Source: JAJISK01 sp046759185
Lineage (GTDB): Archaea > Thermoplasmatota > Thermoplasmata > RBG-16-68-12 > JAJISG01
Assembly: GCA_046759185.1 (NCBI GenBank)
Contig: JBHIBO010000005.1
Location: forward strand, 1-64,000
Direction: 5' to 3'
DNA length: 64,000 bases
Within the stretch, counting starts at the first letter, position 1. Each line of letters opens with the position of its first letter. This document shows positions 51,461-60,822 of the stretch, piece after piece. Under the pieces are notes generated by a model, which did no database searches, was not told the DNA's origin, and saw only the letters and a program-made list of their open reading frames with translations. The position numbers and the translations under genes are program-made.

Positions 51461-52777
51461 ATGGATCAGAGGATCGAGGCGGATCCCAACCTGGTTCGAC
51501 CCCTCCAGCGGACGACGTGGCGTTTCTACCTTCTGGTTGGAATTCTCAGCACCATCGTCGCCATCGGAGTCGCCGGCTACGTCACCCAGTTGCAGACCGG
51601 GTTGGCCGTAACGGGTCTCAACGACAAAGTTAGCTGGGGTCTCTACATCTCGAACTTTGTCTTCTTCATCGGCATCAGCCATGCCGGGACCCTAATTTCG
51701 GCAGTTCTGCGAGTCAGCGGTGCGGAGTGGCGACGGCCAATCACACGGATGGCGGAGTCCATTACTGTCATCGCCCTCGTGATTGCCGCGGGCTTTCCGA
51801 TCATTGACCTGGGCCGACCGGACCGCATCATCAACATCCTCCTCTATGGGCGGATCGAGTCGGCAATTCTATGGGACTTCGTGAGCATCTTCACCTACCT
51901 CACGGGAAGCATCATCTATCTGAGCCTACCGATGATCCCCGACGCCGCCATCCTTCGCGCGAAATACCACCTTGGCCGGTTCCGGATGTTCCTGTACAAG
52001 CTCCTGGCCGGGCGATGGACGGGAAGCCGGCTGCAGCAGATGGGCCTGAAGAAGGCCATCGGACTGATGGCGATCATCATCATCCCCGTGGCCGTTTCCG
52101 TTCACACCGTTGTCTCGTGGATCTTCGGGATGACCCTGCGAGTCGGCTGGCACACGGCAATCTACGGGCCCTACTTCGTAGTCGGAGCCATCTTCTCCGG
52201 CATTGCCGCTCTCGTCGTCGCGATGGCAATCTTCCGGCGTGTCTATCACCTCGAGAAGTACCTCACCCTGAACCACTTCAGAAATCTGGGCATCCTGCTC
52301 CTCGTCCTTGACATTGGCATCATCTACTTCAGCCTCAGCGACTACCTAACGGCCGCGTACGGGAGCCAGACGCAGGATGTCCGATGGCTGGCCGCTCTTT
52401 CTAGCGGCCCGTACGCCGTCCTCTTCTGGGGGATGTTCATCGGAGGTTTCATCGTTCCGGCCATCCTTCTCAGCCTGAAGCGGACTCGGACTATCGCCGG
52501 CATCGCCGTCGCCGCTCTTCTGGTCGGCGTCGCGATGTGGGTAGAGCGGTTCCTCATCGTTGTCCCGTCCATGGCCGCCCCCCAGGTCCCCTTTGACTGG
52601 GGGATCTACCAAGCGACCTGGGTGGAGTGGTCCATTACGGCCGCGTCCATCGCCGGGTTCGCACTCCTGTACGCCATCTTCTCGAAGCTCTTCCCCATCG
52701 TCTCCATGTGGGAAGTGGCGGAGGAGACGGCAGCCGTCGCCGAGGTCGCGGCCGAAGCAGAGAAGGTGACAACATGA
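51461..52777 (+). CDS. NrfD/PsrC-type membrane subunit
   Basis: Codes for 438 residues from ATG 51461, two bases after the ferredoxin stop. Nine or ten membrane helices; early segments KVSWGLYISNFVFFIGISHAGTLISAVLRV and PIIDLGRPDRIINILLYGR carry the NrfD/HybB/PsrC signature that links quinone chemistry to an outside iron-sulfur protein. The C-terminal 25 residues are Ala/Glu-rich and cytoplasmic. No haem ligands are obvious. It overlaps the next gene by 4 bases (ATGA). Confidence 0.92.
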   Translation: MDQRIEADPNLVRPLQRTTWRFYLLVGILSTIVAIGVAGYVTQLQTGLAVTGLNDKVSWGLYISNFVFFIGISHAGTLISAVLRVSGAEWRRPITRMAESITVIALVIAAGFPIIDLGRPDRIINILLYGRIESAILWDFVSIFTYLTGSIIYLSLPMIPDAAILRAKYHLGRFRMFLYKLLAGRWTGSRLQQMGLKKAIGLMAIIIIPVAVSVHTVVSWIFGMTLRVGWHTAIYGPYFVVGAIFSGIAALVVAMAIFRRVYHLEKYLTLNHFRNLGILLLVLDIGIIYFSLSDYLTAAYGSQTQDVRWLAALSSGPYAVLFWGMFIGGFIVPAILLSLKRTRTIAGIAVAALLVGVAMWVERFLIVVPSMAAPQVPFDWGIYQATWVEWSITAASIAGFALLYAIFSKLFPIVSMWEVAEETAAVAEVAAEAEKVTT

Positions 52778-53886
52778 GAAGGACGCCGACCATCCTGCTC
52801 GTCTGTGGTCTCCTGGCCTTGGTCCTCCTACTCCTCCCTCCGCCTGTGGACCCGGCCCCCGGGGCCCAGGGGTCCCACCGAGGTGACATCCTGTGCCCGG
52901 CTGGTCCCCTTCCCACGCAAAATGGGGCTCCCGCATTCGAAGAGTTTGCGGAGAACTTCTTCGATTCCCAAACCAAGACCGTCGTCTACTTCCACTGCAT
53001 GGAGGACGCCAAGCGCACCATGCATGTCGGGCTAATCAGCCCATGGCAGGGTTGGACTGAGATGAGGTTTCAGTCCACCGACGAATGGGATGGTAGCTAC
53101 AACGTAGTCCGACTTTCCATGTCGGACGGCGAAGTGGAGGCCGTTGACGGATACCTCGCGGAGGCGACTTCTTCGTTTGTGGACGATCGGACCCTTGGCG
53201 GTACGTTCGACGTCATCGGGGTCACCGGGGGCGTAGCCAGCGAACACACCGTCTACGAGTTTGGCTTCCCTCTGTTCTCCGCCGATGTTTACGATAGCCA
53301 GCTCACGCGGAACGGGTCGTTCTACTTCCAGTTGGCCTACGCGACAGAGGAAGGACCCTTCATCGAGTCCGAGCCCCACTTCATCCAGATTGGGCAGTTC
53401 ATCTCCCCGGGTGAGCCCACCAGCCTCGAGGTTTCGCTTCCCCCCGGGGGTGTGGCGTTGGGGACCGCGGAGGTGATTGTGACCCTCCGTGATGAGAGGG
53501 GGCAGCCCCTACCCCTTAGACCCGTCTCCGCCTTTGTTCAGACGACATTTGGATTCCTCGACTTGGGGCTCTCGACGACCAACGCTCAGGGTGTTGCGTC
53601 CTTCGAGTATACCCCGAGGGATGAAGGCAGCTATCTGATGGGGGCGGCCTTCCCGGGCGAGGGGGGTTACACTGCAAGCGTATCCTGGGTCTCCCTCGCC
53701 GTAAGTTTGGCCCCGGAGGGATTCAGCCTCATCCCCCGGGATCTCGCCATCATTCAGACACTCATTGTTCTTGTCATCGGCCTCGTCTGGGGGACCTACG
53801 GATATTCCCTGTTCGTTGTCAGACAAGCGATGAAGGCGCCCCTGCAGGAGGAGGGAACCCAGGATGAAGCCACGCCACGGCAGTAG
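52774..53886 (+). CDS. Membrane-anchored DOMON-like protein with Ig-like domain
   Basis: Codes for 370 residues from ATG 52774 (longer upstream frame rejected: it lies inside nrfD-type gene). Signal peptide at about 1-30. Residues about 40-215 resemble a DOMON/EB_dh-type haem-binding sandwich (TKTVVYFHCMEDAKRTMHVGLISPWQGW, SFYFQLAYATEEGPF). Residues about 220-320 form an Ig-like domain (VIVTLRDERGQPLPL, TTNAQGVASFEYTPRDEGSY). A C-terminal helix (TLIVLVIGLVWGTYGYSLFVV) leaves a short tail inside. No CXXCH motif, so any haem would be b-type. It overlaps the next gene by 23 bases. Confidence 0.75.
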   Translation: MRRTPTILLVCGLLALVLLLLPPPVDPAPGAQGSHRGDILCPAGPLPTQNGAPAFEEFAENFFDSQTKTVVYFHCMEDAKRTMHVGLISPWQGWTEMRFQSTDEWDGSYNVVRLSMSDGEVEAVDGYLAEATSSFVDDRTLGGTFDVIGVTGGVASEHTVYEFGFPLFSADVYDSQLTRNGSFYFQLAYATEEGPFIESEPHFIQIGQFISPGEPTSLEVSLPPGGVALGTAEVIVTLRDERGQPLPLRPVSAFVQTTFGFLDLGLSTTNAQGVASFEYTPRDEGSYLMGAAFPGEGGYTASVSWVSLAVSLAPEGFSLIPRDLAIIQTLIVLVIGLVWGTYGYSLFVVRQAMKAPLQEEGTQDEATPRQ

Positions 53887-55420
53887 CACGACGCCCAGGG
53901 GTCATGATGCTCCGACCCGCCTACCACGGGGGTCCTCGGGGCCTCCCACGCCCCGTAATCACCCATCGGGCGCCACTTCGGTGCCATTCGTCGTCCTCTT
54001 GGGCACCATCGTTGTCGTATCGCTCTGGGCCAGTCTGACCACGCAGGCCGTCCCCGTGTCCATCACTGTACCGCTATCGTCGAACCCGGTTTCCGATGCG
54101 GACCTGGACGGAGACCCCGCCACAGGCGCGTGGGGGGATGCCTTGACGGTGGACATCCCCCTGGAGAACGGAGAGGCCGCTCCCTATGGGGTCGCCGTTC
54201 TCTATGCGAAGCACGACGGGTCGAACCTTTATTTCCGGATCGACGGTGCCATCGACGTTGCTTGGGTGGCCGTCGCTGATGACTACTTCTGGCTGGGCAT
54301 CCAGGTGTCCGCGACGCAAACCTCCCACCACGGCGGCGGATCGTGGGACGGGACCTTCTTCGGCCTGTGGAACGGTGATGAGTACGTCCCCCAGCCCGCA
54401 TATCCGCCTCGGGCCGTGGATACCCACGGCTTTGACCGCCCACCCCTCTCTGACACCCTGCAGGATGTCCTCGGCACCCTCCGCTACAGCGGGACCCAGC
54501 CACCCTATTCGTTCACGGCGGAGTGGAGAAGGCCGCTGGACAGTGGGGACCAGGATGACCTGAGCTACGAGCCGGACGGCGCGACCAGCTACAACTTCTT
54601 TGTCACCACAGACTCCGACGGTGGGGGAAGCTTCGGAGGGAGCATCTCCCACCGGATGGTGACGAATCTCAATGCGTTCAAGGTTGAGCCAACCGGTCCG
54701 GCGGGAATCCCTCCGACCATCGTCCACAGTCCCCCAGAGGACGCGGTGACGGGCGAGGCGATCTCGCTGGCCGCTCGCGTGGTGGACGCGGACGGCGTGG
54801 CTGATGCCCGGGTGAACTACACAGATGTCACGGGAGCCTCCGTGAACGAGAGCATGAGCTTGGAGGGTCCCGTGTATGTCTACACGCTGCCTGCCCAGAA
54901 CGCGTCCGGGACCATCATCTACTTCCTCTGGGCGACGGACCCTGATGGTAACGAAGCCCGGACGATTCTGTACAGCGTCCCCGTGACGAAACTTCTCCCG
55001 GTTCCCGCCCTTCTGGAGGTGGCCCCCTCGGAGCCCGGGTGCCTGCTCGTCACGTGGGAGGAGGGGCTCGATCTTGCTGGATATCGGTTGTACCGATGGA
55101 ACACCTCTGCCCGCGCCATGGAGGAGGTAACCCAACTCCCAGAAGACACCGCGAGCTACGAGGACTGTGGTTTGGCGTCGGACGAGGTGTACACTTACTG
55201 GATCCTGTCCTTCGACGAGGAGGGCAACGAGTCACCCCCCTCAGTCATGGTCAACGGCCGTACCTCGGCGCCCACCGAGCCCGCCCTGGCTGACCTCACC
55301 GTTCTGGTTGCCCTGGCCATCGTGGCGGGGCTCACAGCCCTCGCGGCACTTGCGGCCCTCATCATTGTCACGGTGCTGGGACGTCTTCGGCCTCCCAGAG
55401 GCGGCCGTGAGTCCTCGTAG
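53864..55420 (+). CDS. Membrane-anchored EB_dh-like protein with FNIII-like domain
   Basis: Codes for 518 residues. A basic, disordered N-terminus (about 40 residues) precedes a signal-anchor helix (VPFVVLLGTIVVVSLWASL). Residues about 70-280 fit the ethylbenzene-dehydrogenase-like haem-binding fold (SDADLDGDPATGAWGDALTVDIPLENG, LYFRIDGAIDVAW). Then one Ig-like domain (about 285-385) and one FNIII-like domain (about 390-470, GYRLYRWNTSA), and a C-terminal helix with RLRPPRGGR inside. A start at a later codon near the helix is possible. Last gene of the operon. Confidence 0.75.
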   Translation: MKPRHGSSTTPRGHDAPTRLPRGSSGPPTPRNHPSGATSVPFVVLLGTIVVVSLWASLTTQAVPVSITVPLSSNPVSDADLDGDPATGAWGDALTVDIPLENGEAAPYGVAVLYAKHDGSNLYFRIDGAIDVAWVAVADDYFWLGIQVSATQTSHHGGGSWDGTFFGLWNGDEYVPQPAYPPRAVDTHGFDRPPLSDTLQDVLGTLRYSGTQPPYSFTAEWRRPLDSGDQDDLSYEPDGATSYNFFVTTDSDGGGSFGGSISHRMVTNLNAFKVEPTGPAGIPPTIVHSPPEDAVTGEAISLAARVVDADGVADARVNYTDVTGASVNESMSLEGPVYVYTLPAQNASGTIIYFLWATDPDGNEARTILYSVPVTKLLPVPALLEVAPSEPGCLLVTWEEGLDLAGYRLYRWNTSARAMEEVTQLPEDTASYEDCGLASDEVYTYWILSFDEEGNESPPSVMVNGRTSAPTEPALADLTVLVALAIVAGLTALAALAALIIVTVLGRLRPPRGGRESS

Positions 55421-55432
55421 GGAATCGCCTTC

Positions 55433-56425
55433 TCAATCCCAGGCACTCAGTCGGAGGAGCTGAAGGGCGACCAGCGTCCCGAGGACGCTGCGAGCAACCG
55501 GAAAAATCCCGCTCAGCACGGCGGCGAGGGCCAAGAGGGGGATGGCCACCGGACGGCGGTCCAAGCGAAGGACCACCAGGGTCGCCACGAGGGAGGCTAC
55601 GGCCAGGCTGACAAGGAACAGTGAGGGGGCAAGCGGAGGCAGAGGAGGAGGCGTGGTGAACAGCTGGTAGCCCGAACCGAAGGTGACGGTGGCCGAGAGA
55701 ATGAAGGCCGCCGTGGGGCGGAGTGAGGTAACGATTGCGATGACGAGGCCTGCGCCAAAGACGGCTGAGATTTCCATGGCGTTCGCGGTGGGAGAGGACC
55801 GCTGCCTCCTGACTGCCAGCCACAACGCAATGGCCAGGGAGACGCCGGTGAGGGTTGGTATGTATGTCAGGAGCCAGGCAACGGCGGTGGGGGCTCGAAA
55901 TCCTGTGTAATGGAAGAAATCAATGCGCGCCAGTGCTGCCACGGAGAAGATGAGCGGGAACCCGATAAGAACCCACTGCATGGATCGGGTCACCGAGTCA
56001 GTCGGCGTGGCCGGTGAGCGGGGCCAGGCGAAGTAGGCCCAGAGGGCGAGGGGAGCGGCAAACCACAACGCCTGGACCACATCCAGACCTAGGCCGGACC
56101 ACCGAAGGCCTAGTGCCAGGAAGGCAGCATGGCTCAACGCGATGGCCTGAATTGCTCCAACGATGAGGAAGGAGGACCTAGTGCTGCGAAGACGTGCAGC
56201 ACTAAGGAGACTTGGCGTGATTACGATAAGGATTATCACCTGAGAGATGACAAGTGCCGACGCCATGCCATCGAAGGCGGTCTGAGTCCCTCGGGAAAGA
56301 CTCTCCGGCAATCCGAGGATCACCGCGGGACCGAGAAAGACGACGGTCGTAAGGATCAAGAAGACACCCGTCAGGAAACGGAAGAATGATCCCCTCGTCG
56401 GGAGCTGAAAGGGACGACGCCTCAT
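55433..56425 (-). CDS. Polytopic membrane protein, unknown
   Basis: Codes for 330 residues with about nine evenly spaced hydrophobic helices and very short loops. Aromatic/charged positions such as GFRAPTAVAWLLTYIPTL and RIDFFHYTG stand out but match no known family. It converges on the electron-transfer operon (12 bases between stops), so it is not part of that transcript. The 149 bases upstream contain no gene. Confidence 0.65.
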   Translation of the reverse strand: MRRRPFQLPTRGSFFRFLTGVFLILTTVVFLGPAVILGLPESLSRGTQTAFDGMASALVISQVIILIVITPSLLSAARLRSTRSSFLIVGAIQAIALSHAAFLALGLRWSGLGLDVVQALWFAAPLALWAYFAWPRSPATPTDSVTRSMQWVLIGFPLIFSVAALARIDFFHYTGFRAPTAVAWLLTYIPTLTGVSLAIALWLAVRRQRSSPTANAMEISAVFGAGLVIAIVTSLRPTAAFILSATVTFGSGYQLFTTPPPLPPLAPSLFLVSLAVASLVATLVVLRLDRRPVAIPLLALAAVLSGIFPVARSVLGTLVALQLLRLSAWD

Positions 56426-56574
56426 CGGGCTCTTGACAGTCGTGCCCCGGCGATTCTCTTGGCCGGGTTAAGCGTTGTGTCGGAGCCAGCCGCTGGATAC
56501 CGTGAGCTTGCAGCAGACCAGGCGGTTCGCGGGCGCGCTGGTGATTAAGCAGGCCGTCAGAGTTTAAGGGAGGG

Positions 56575-57078
56575 ATGACGCGTCAGCTGCCAGGCGTGGT
56601 GATGGTACTGGCGGGCATCGTCTCTCTCCATGTCGCATTCGGATGGATGCCTCGGTGCACACACATCCTCTGGTACTCGATGCTCTGCCTGGGGCCCTGG
56701 ATCTCCGTCATTGCAACATCGTCTTTGGGACGCGCTTTCTGGCACAGAATAGATGGATTGCCAGGGAAGGCCCAGCTAGCCCGTCTTACTGAAGCTGTGT
56801 TCATTTCCCAGGTGGAGGCGTCTGACTCTGCCACATCCGGACGATGCTCGTCCAGGGGGGCTCCTCGTCCATCTGCCACATCAGGGCGATCAGCTCACCG
56901 ATATGGGCGATCTCATCGAGGAACGTATGGAGAAGGACTTGCTCGATGGTTGCCTTTCGACTCCACCCTTCGATCTCGATTTCTCGCCCTACGTCCTCAT
57001 GTGACAAGTCACGGAAGAAAACCTGGGCTTTCTCCGTTACCTCCCGATCGTATTTCTTCATGTCCGCGAACGTTTTGA
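56575..57078 (+). CDS. Doubtful short membrane protein; frame runs antisense into DinB-like gene
   Basis: The first 85 residues look like a two-helix membrane protein (VVMVLAGIVSLHVAFGWM, ILWYSMLCLGPWISVIATSSLG) with a Shine-Dalgarno-like GGGAGGG before the ATG. From about 56801 the frame continues without a stop across the complement of the DinB-like gene, where composition turns Ser/Arg-rich and unnatural. Either the gene lost its 3' end or the frame is chance. Confidence 0.3.
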   Translation: MTRQLPGVVMVLAGIVSLHVAFGWMPRCTHILWYSMLCLGPWISVIATSSLGRAFWHRIDGLPGKAQLARLTEAVFISQVEASDSATSGRCSSRGAPRPSATSGRSAHRYGRSHRGTYGEGLARWLPFDSTLRSRFLALRPHVTSHGRKPGLSPLPPDRISSCPRTF

Positions 57079-57301
57079 ACAAGTCTGGGTCGATGTCCTC
57101 CCAGGGTTTGCCCGGGATGTCGTAGTTGAGGTAGGAGTCCTCCACCTCGAGGAGGTGAATGAAGATGTCGTGCATCGAGTTGTAGGTCGCTTCCCGATTC
57201 TTGATGATCGCATCCCAGCCTAGGTCTCGGAATCTGGCCAGGAATTTCCGACGAAGGTCCGCGACGTAGGCGAACAGCTGTTCCAGATCCTGGACGTTCA
57301 T
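56801..57301 (-). CDS. DinB-like (four-helix, metal-binding) protein
   Basis: Codes for 166 residues predicted as four helices. The metal-site histidines of the DinB/YfiT superfamily are seen in MHDIFIHLLEVEDSYL and in LLHTFLDEIAHIGELIALMWQ. Members include thiol-dependent transferases; this one has no assigned substrate. The start is ATG at 57301, with the conserved helix beginning within 10 residues. Confidence 0.88.
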   Translation of the reverse strand: MNVQDLEQLFAYVADLRRKFLARFRDLGWDAIIKNREATYNSMHDIFIHLLEVEDSYLNYDIPGKPWEDIDPDLFKTFADMKKYDREVTEKAQVFFRDLSHEDVGREIEIEGWSRKATIEQVLLHTFLDEIAHIGELIALMWQMDEEPPWTSIVRMWQSQTPPPGK

Positions 57302-57393
57302 CGATCCGGCATGCCACCGGGTTGATTTAACTCTCTGCCGGCGACCCCGATGTCTGAAGCTTGGCGGTCGAAGCGAGGCTTAACCAACGCCAA

Positions 57394-57756
57394 CTAGGAC
57401 CCGACTTCTGGCGGCCTCCGGAGTATCAGAATGAGGACCCCGAGGATGATGATTTCGACGGCCTTTGCGGTCAGCCCAATACGCTCCACCGGGAGGGGAG
57501 TGCCGAACGGAAGGCGCGCGGCCACATAGGCCAGGATCAACCCGATCGTGTAGAGGGCCGAGAGCCAGAGCAGGAGGCGGTCGCCGTGGAGAATGAAGCC
57601 AGCCACGAGGAAGCATTCGAGCCCCATGGCAAGGAACACTGGCCCCACGGTTGGCTCCCCGGGGATCAGGTCGACGACACCGAGCAACACGTGGAGCCCA
57701 CCCGTGACGAAGGCCAGACCGATGGCGAGAACCTGCTACGACCCAACTCTGGCCAT
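57394..57756 (-). pseudogene. Small membrane protein gene interrupted by an in-frame TAG at codon 7
   Basis: ATG 57756 overlaps the upstream gene's stop (TGATG), reads M-A-R-V-G-S, then TAG (57738-57736), then continues in frame QVLAIGLAFVTGGLHVLLGVVDLI... to a normal stop: 120 residues with four hydrophobic helices. Starting at GTG 57690 cuts the first helix in half. The TAG is therefore most simply a nonsense mutation or sequencing error; readthrough or recoding is the alternative. It is translationally coupled to the 71-residue gene upstream. Confidence 0.6.
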
Positions 57757-57971
57757 CAGCCTTCCACGGTGGGAGCTGGCGCGCGGCGAGTCTGGAGGAA
57801 GACCAGGACGGCACCCACCAGGAAAACGATGCCAATCGTTGCATGGGCCACGTGATTGTCTCCCAGACCGATGGCTTCGTGGTTGCCCGGCAAGGGGTCA
57901 ACGTGCCAGACGAGAAAGTTCAGACCCGCGATGACCAGGACGACAGGCACCACCCACACAACCCTCGACAT
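57756..57971 (-). CDS. Small two-helix membrane protein
   Basis: Codes for 71 residues. AGGAG lies 2-6 bases before the ATG. Helices VVWVVPVVLVIAGLNFLVW and HATIGIVFLVGAVLVFLQ are separated by a polar loop with HVDPLPGNHEAIGLGDNHVAH, whose four His might bind metal. Unknown family. It overlaps the TAG-interrupted membrane gene by one base. Confidence 0.6.
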   Translation of the reverse strand: MSRVVWVVPVVLVIAGLNFLVWHVDPLPGNHEAIGLGDNHVAHATIGIVFLVGAVLVFLQTRRAPAPTVEG

Positions 57972-58098
57972 CTCTCCTGACCCCGAGGAGCGGGACTGGT
58001 CGTCTTACTGTAATCTGTGTCCAAGACTTGACAGACCCATGATGGACCCCGGCGGGGAGGGCAGAAGGTATTTGAAACCACCTCGAGTCCTCGGTTCC

Positions 58099-59631
58099 AT
58101 GACCTCCCAGGATGCTGCCTTCGAGGACCTGGACTTGGAACCCGACGCCTTCCGGAAGATCGGCCATCGGGTCATCGATCGCATCGCCGACTACTACCAG
58201 GACATCCGACAGGTCCGGGTATTCCCATCACGCACCTCGACCCAGGTGGCCTCGGACTTTGACGAGCCGCTCCCTCACGAAGGGGAAGACCCAGACGCCA
58301 TCCTCGACGCTTGGGAGGAGCGCGTCCTCCCCAACACGACCCACCTTGGTTCTCCCCGATACTTCGGGTTCGTGAACGGCTCGGGGACCATGATGGGGAC
58401 CCTCGCCGAGGCTCTCGCCGCCGCGGTCAACATGAATGTGGGCGCGTGGAAGCCCGCACCGGCCATCACGGAAATTGAGCGGCGATCCATTGCCTGGCTG
58501 GCGGAGATAATCGGGTATCCGACCGACTGCGGGGGCCACTTCATGAGCGGGGGCACCATGGCCAACTTCACGGCCATCTTAGCCGCCCTCCGCAACGTGG
58601 CTCCGTACGATACTACGGAGGAGGGCCTACAGGGGGACCAGGAAGGCCGCTTCCTGCTCTACATGTCTGACCACGAGGGCCACTCCTCCGTGGTCCGGGT
58701 CGCCGACATGCTCAACCTCGGCCGGAAGGCCGTTCGTCTCGTTCCCAGCCGGAACGACTTCACCCTCGACGCCGCCGCACTGGAGACCATGTTGGAGGAA
58801 GACGTGGAAGCGGGCAACCGGCCCTTCTGTGTGGTGGCCCAAGCCGGCTCCATCAACGTGGGGGCCATCGATCCGCTGGCAGACATCGCTCGGATCTGCC
58901 GCGAGCGGGACATCTGGTTTCACGTCGACGGGGCCTGCGGGGCCGTCGGGGCCATGCTCCCCGAGAAGCGCGCCCTCTTTCGGGGGCTCGAGGAGGCCGA
59001 CTCCGTCACGTTGGATCCCCACAAGTGGCTCTACATCCCGTACGAGTGTGGGTGTGTCCTGGTCCGGGACCCGGAGCGGCTCCGCCGTGCCTTTTCGTTG
59101 ACCGCGCCGTACCTCCGAGGGGCCCTTCCCACGGCGTACACGGGCCTGGACTACCTGGAGGTTGGCCCCCAGATGTCCCGGGGGAGCCGTGCCCTGAAGG
59201 TGTGGATGAGCCTCAAACACTACGGGCTGGAGGGGTACCGCCGTCTCCTCGCACAGAACGTGCGCGCGGCGGAACACCTGGACGCCCTCGTGCGGGAGGC
59301 CCCGGACTTCCAGGCGATTCACGAGCCGATTCTCTTCATCTACTCCTTTCGCTATGCCCCCGAAGACCTCCAGGCCCCCACCCTCCGCCCTCGGGGGGAG
59401 GCGGACCCCGTAGATCTCTACCTGGACCACCTGAATCAACGAATCGCGGACGAGATCCAGCTGAGCGGCGTCGCTTTCGTTATGACTACGAAGATCCACG
59501 ACCGACGCGTCCTCCGGTTCTCCATCTGCAGCCATCGAACAACCCTGGAGGACATCGAACGGACCTTCGCCAAGCTCCGGGAACTGGGAGGAACTCTCGA
59601 TGCCAAGGAGCGGGCGGAGCACCTCCCCTAG
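58099..59631 (+). CDS. PLP-dependent group II amino-acid decarboxylase
   Basis: Codes for 510 residues from ATG 58099; the longer upstream frame is not conserved. It fits aromatic-L-amino-acid/glutamate decarboxylase-type enzymes: PRYFGFVNGSG, FMSGGTMANFTAILAALR, SDHEGHSSVVRVADMLNLG, PLP aspartate HVDGACGAVGAM, and Schiff-base Lys SVTLDPHKWLYIPYECGCVLV. Substrate is not determinable. A GTATTTGAAA TATA-like element (about 58068) gives a short leader. Monocistronic by spacing. Confidence 0.92.
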   Translation: MTSQDAAFEDLDLEPDAFRKIGHRVIDRIADYYQDIRQVRVFPSRTSTQVASDFDEPLPHEGEDPDAILDAWEERVLPNTTHLGSPRYFGFVNGSGTMMGTLAEALAAAVNMNVGAWKPAPAITEIERRSIAWLAEIIGYPTDCGGHFMSGGTMANFTAILAALRNVAPYDTTEEGLQGDQEGRFLLYMSDHEGHSSVVRVADMLNLGRKAVRLVPSRNDFTLDAAALETMLEEDVEAGNRPFCVVAQAGSINVGAIDPLADIARICRERDIWFHVDGACGAVGAMLPEKRALFRGLEEADSVTLDPHKWLYIPYECGCVLVRDPERLRRAFSLTAPYLRGALPTAYTGLDYLEVGPQMSRGSRALKVWMSLKHYGLEGYRRLLAQNVRAAEHLDALVREAPDFQAIHEPILFIYSFRYAPEDLQAPTLRPRGEADPVDLYLDHLNQRIADEIQLSGVAFVMTTKIHDRRVLRFSICSHRTTLEDIERTFAKLRELGGTLDAKERAEHLP

Positions 59632-59682
59632 CTCGGCACCTTTCACCCGTAACGAAATAAAGCGAACCTCCATCGACCTCCC

Positions 59683-60783
59683 GTGGGTCTTACCCTTACC
59701 AACCTCCTCGAGCTGAAGGAAAGGGCCCGGACCACGATGACGAGGTCCGCTTTCGCCTACATCGCGGGCGGGTCCGAGGACGAGGTGTCCCTGCGCCGCA
59801 ACCGGGAGGCCTTCTCAGGTTGGGCATTTCGTCCCCGGGTTCTCGTCGATGTGTCCCACCGCGATACATCCGTGGGGATTCTGGGTCAATCGGTGGGGAT
59901 GCCCATCCTTGTCGCCCCCACGGCCTTCCACCGCCTCCTCGACGACGAGGGGGAGGTGGCCACATCCCGGGGGACGATGGAGGCGGGATCGCTCTTCGTC
60001 GCGAGCACCCTCTCGACCCGCTCCCTCGAGGCCATCGCTGCGGTCGGGCCGGCCCCGCGCTGGTTCCAGCTGTATGTCTACAAGGAGCGCGGGGTCACCG
60101 AAGGCCTGGTGCGGCGGGCTGAAGCGGCGGGGTACCACGCTCTCTGCGTGACTGTGGACACCCCTGCGGGGGGCCGTCGCGAGGGGGAGCAACGGGAGGC
60201 CTTCACCCTCCCACCGGGCATCGGCCTCCGTAACTTCGAAGGGGAGGGAAGGGATCAATTGCCTCCCGCCGGAGAGGGCAGTTCGGGCCTCTCGGAATAC
60301 TGGTCCAGAATGCTCGACCCCTCGCTCTCCTGGAAGGATTTGGCGTGGCTCCGCTCCGTCACCTCCCTCCCGTTGGTTCTCAAGGGGATCATGACCCGAG
60401 AGGACGCTGAACTTGCCGTTGAGCACGGGGTCGAGGGCATCGTCGTCTCCAATCATGGGGGGCGACAGCTGGATGGCACGCTTGGGACGCTCGATGCCCT
60501 GCCCGAGGTCGTCGAGGCCGTGGCGGGCCAGGCGGAGGTGTACGTGGACGGTGGGGTCAGGCGGGGAACGGACGTGCTGAAGGCCCTTGCCCTCGGGGCA
60601 CGGGGGGTCTTCATCGGTCGCCCCATCCTCTACGGTCTCGCCCTCGAGGGTGCCGCGGGCGTCCAGGCTGTCCTGGAGCACCTCCGCATGGAGCTAGACC
60701 GCGCCATGGCCCTTAGCGGGGTCGCGGCCGTAGGCGAGGTCGGCCCGGGGCTCCTTCAGCAGGTCCCTAGGGGGAGTCAATGA
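59683..60783 (+). CDS. FMN-dependent alpha-hydroxy-acid oxidase/dehydrogenase
   Basis: Codes for 366 residues from GTG. Family TIM barrel: FAYIAGGSEDEVSLRRNR, MPILVAPTAF, WFQLYVYKERGVTE, VTVDTPAGGRRE, FMN Lys LVLKGIMTREDAEL, and the catalytic His/Arg loop SNHGGRQLDGTLGTLDALPEVV, then VYVDGGVRRGTDVLKALALGARGVFIGRP. It oxidises L-lactate, glycolate or related acids; which one is open. A CGAAATAAAG TATA-like box (about 59651-59660) precedes the start closely. Confidence 0.93.
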   Translation: MGLTLTNLLELKERARTTMTRSAFAYIAGGSEDEVSLRRNREAFSGWAFRPRVLVDVSHRDTSVGILGQSVGMPILVAPTAFHRLLDDEGEVATSRGTMEAGSLFVASTLSTRSLEAIAAVGPAPRWFQLYVYKERGVTEGLVRRAEAAGYHALCVTVDTPAGGRREGEQREAFTLPPGIGLRNFEGEGRDQLPPAGEGSSGLSEYWSRMLDPSLSWKDLAWLRSVTSLPLVLKGIMTREDAELAVEHGVEGIVVSNHGGRQLDGTLGTLDALPEVVEAVAGQAEVYVDGGVRRGTDVLKALALGARGVFIGRPILYGLALEGAAGVQAVLEHLRMELDRAMALSGVAAVGEVGPGLLQQVPRGSQ

Positions 60784-60822
60784 CCGGGTGCGTTCCCGTG
60801 GCCCGTGCCGGATCCTCTCCGC

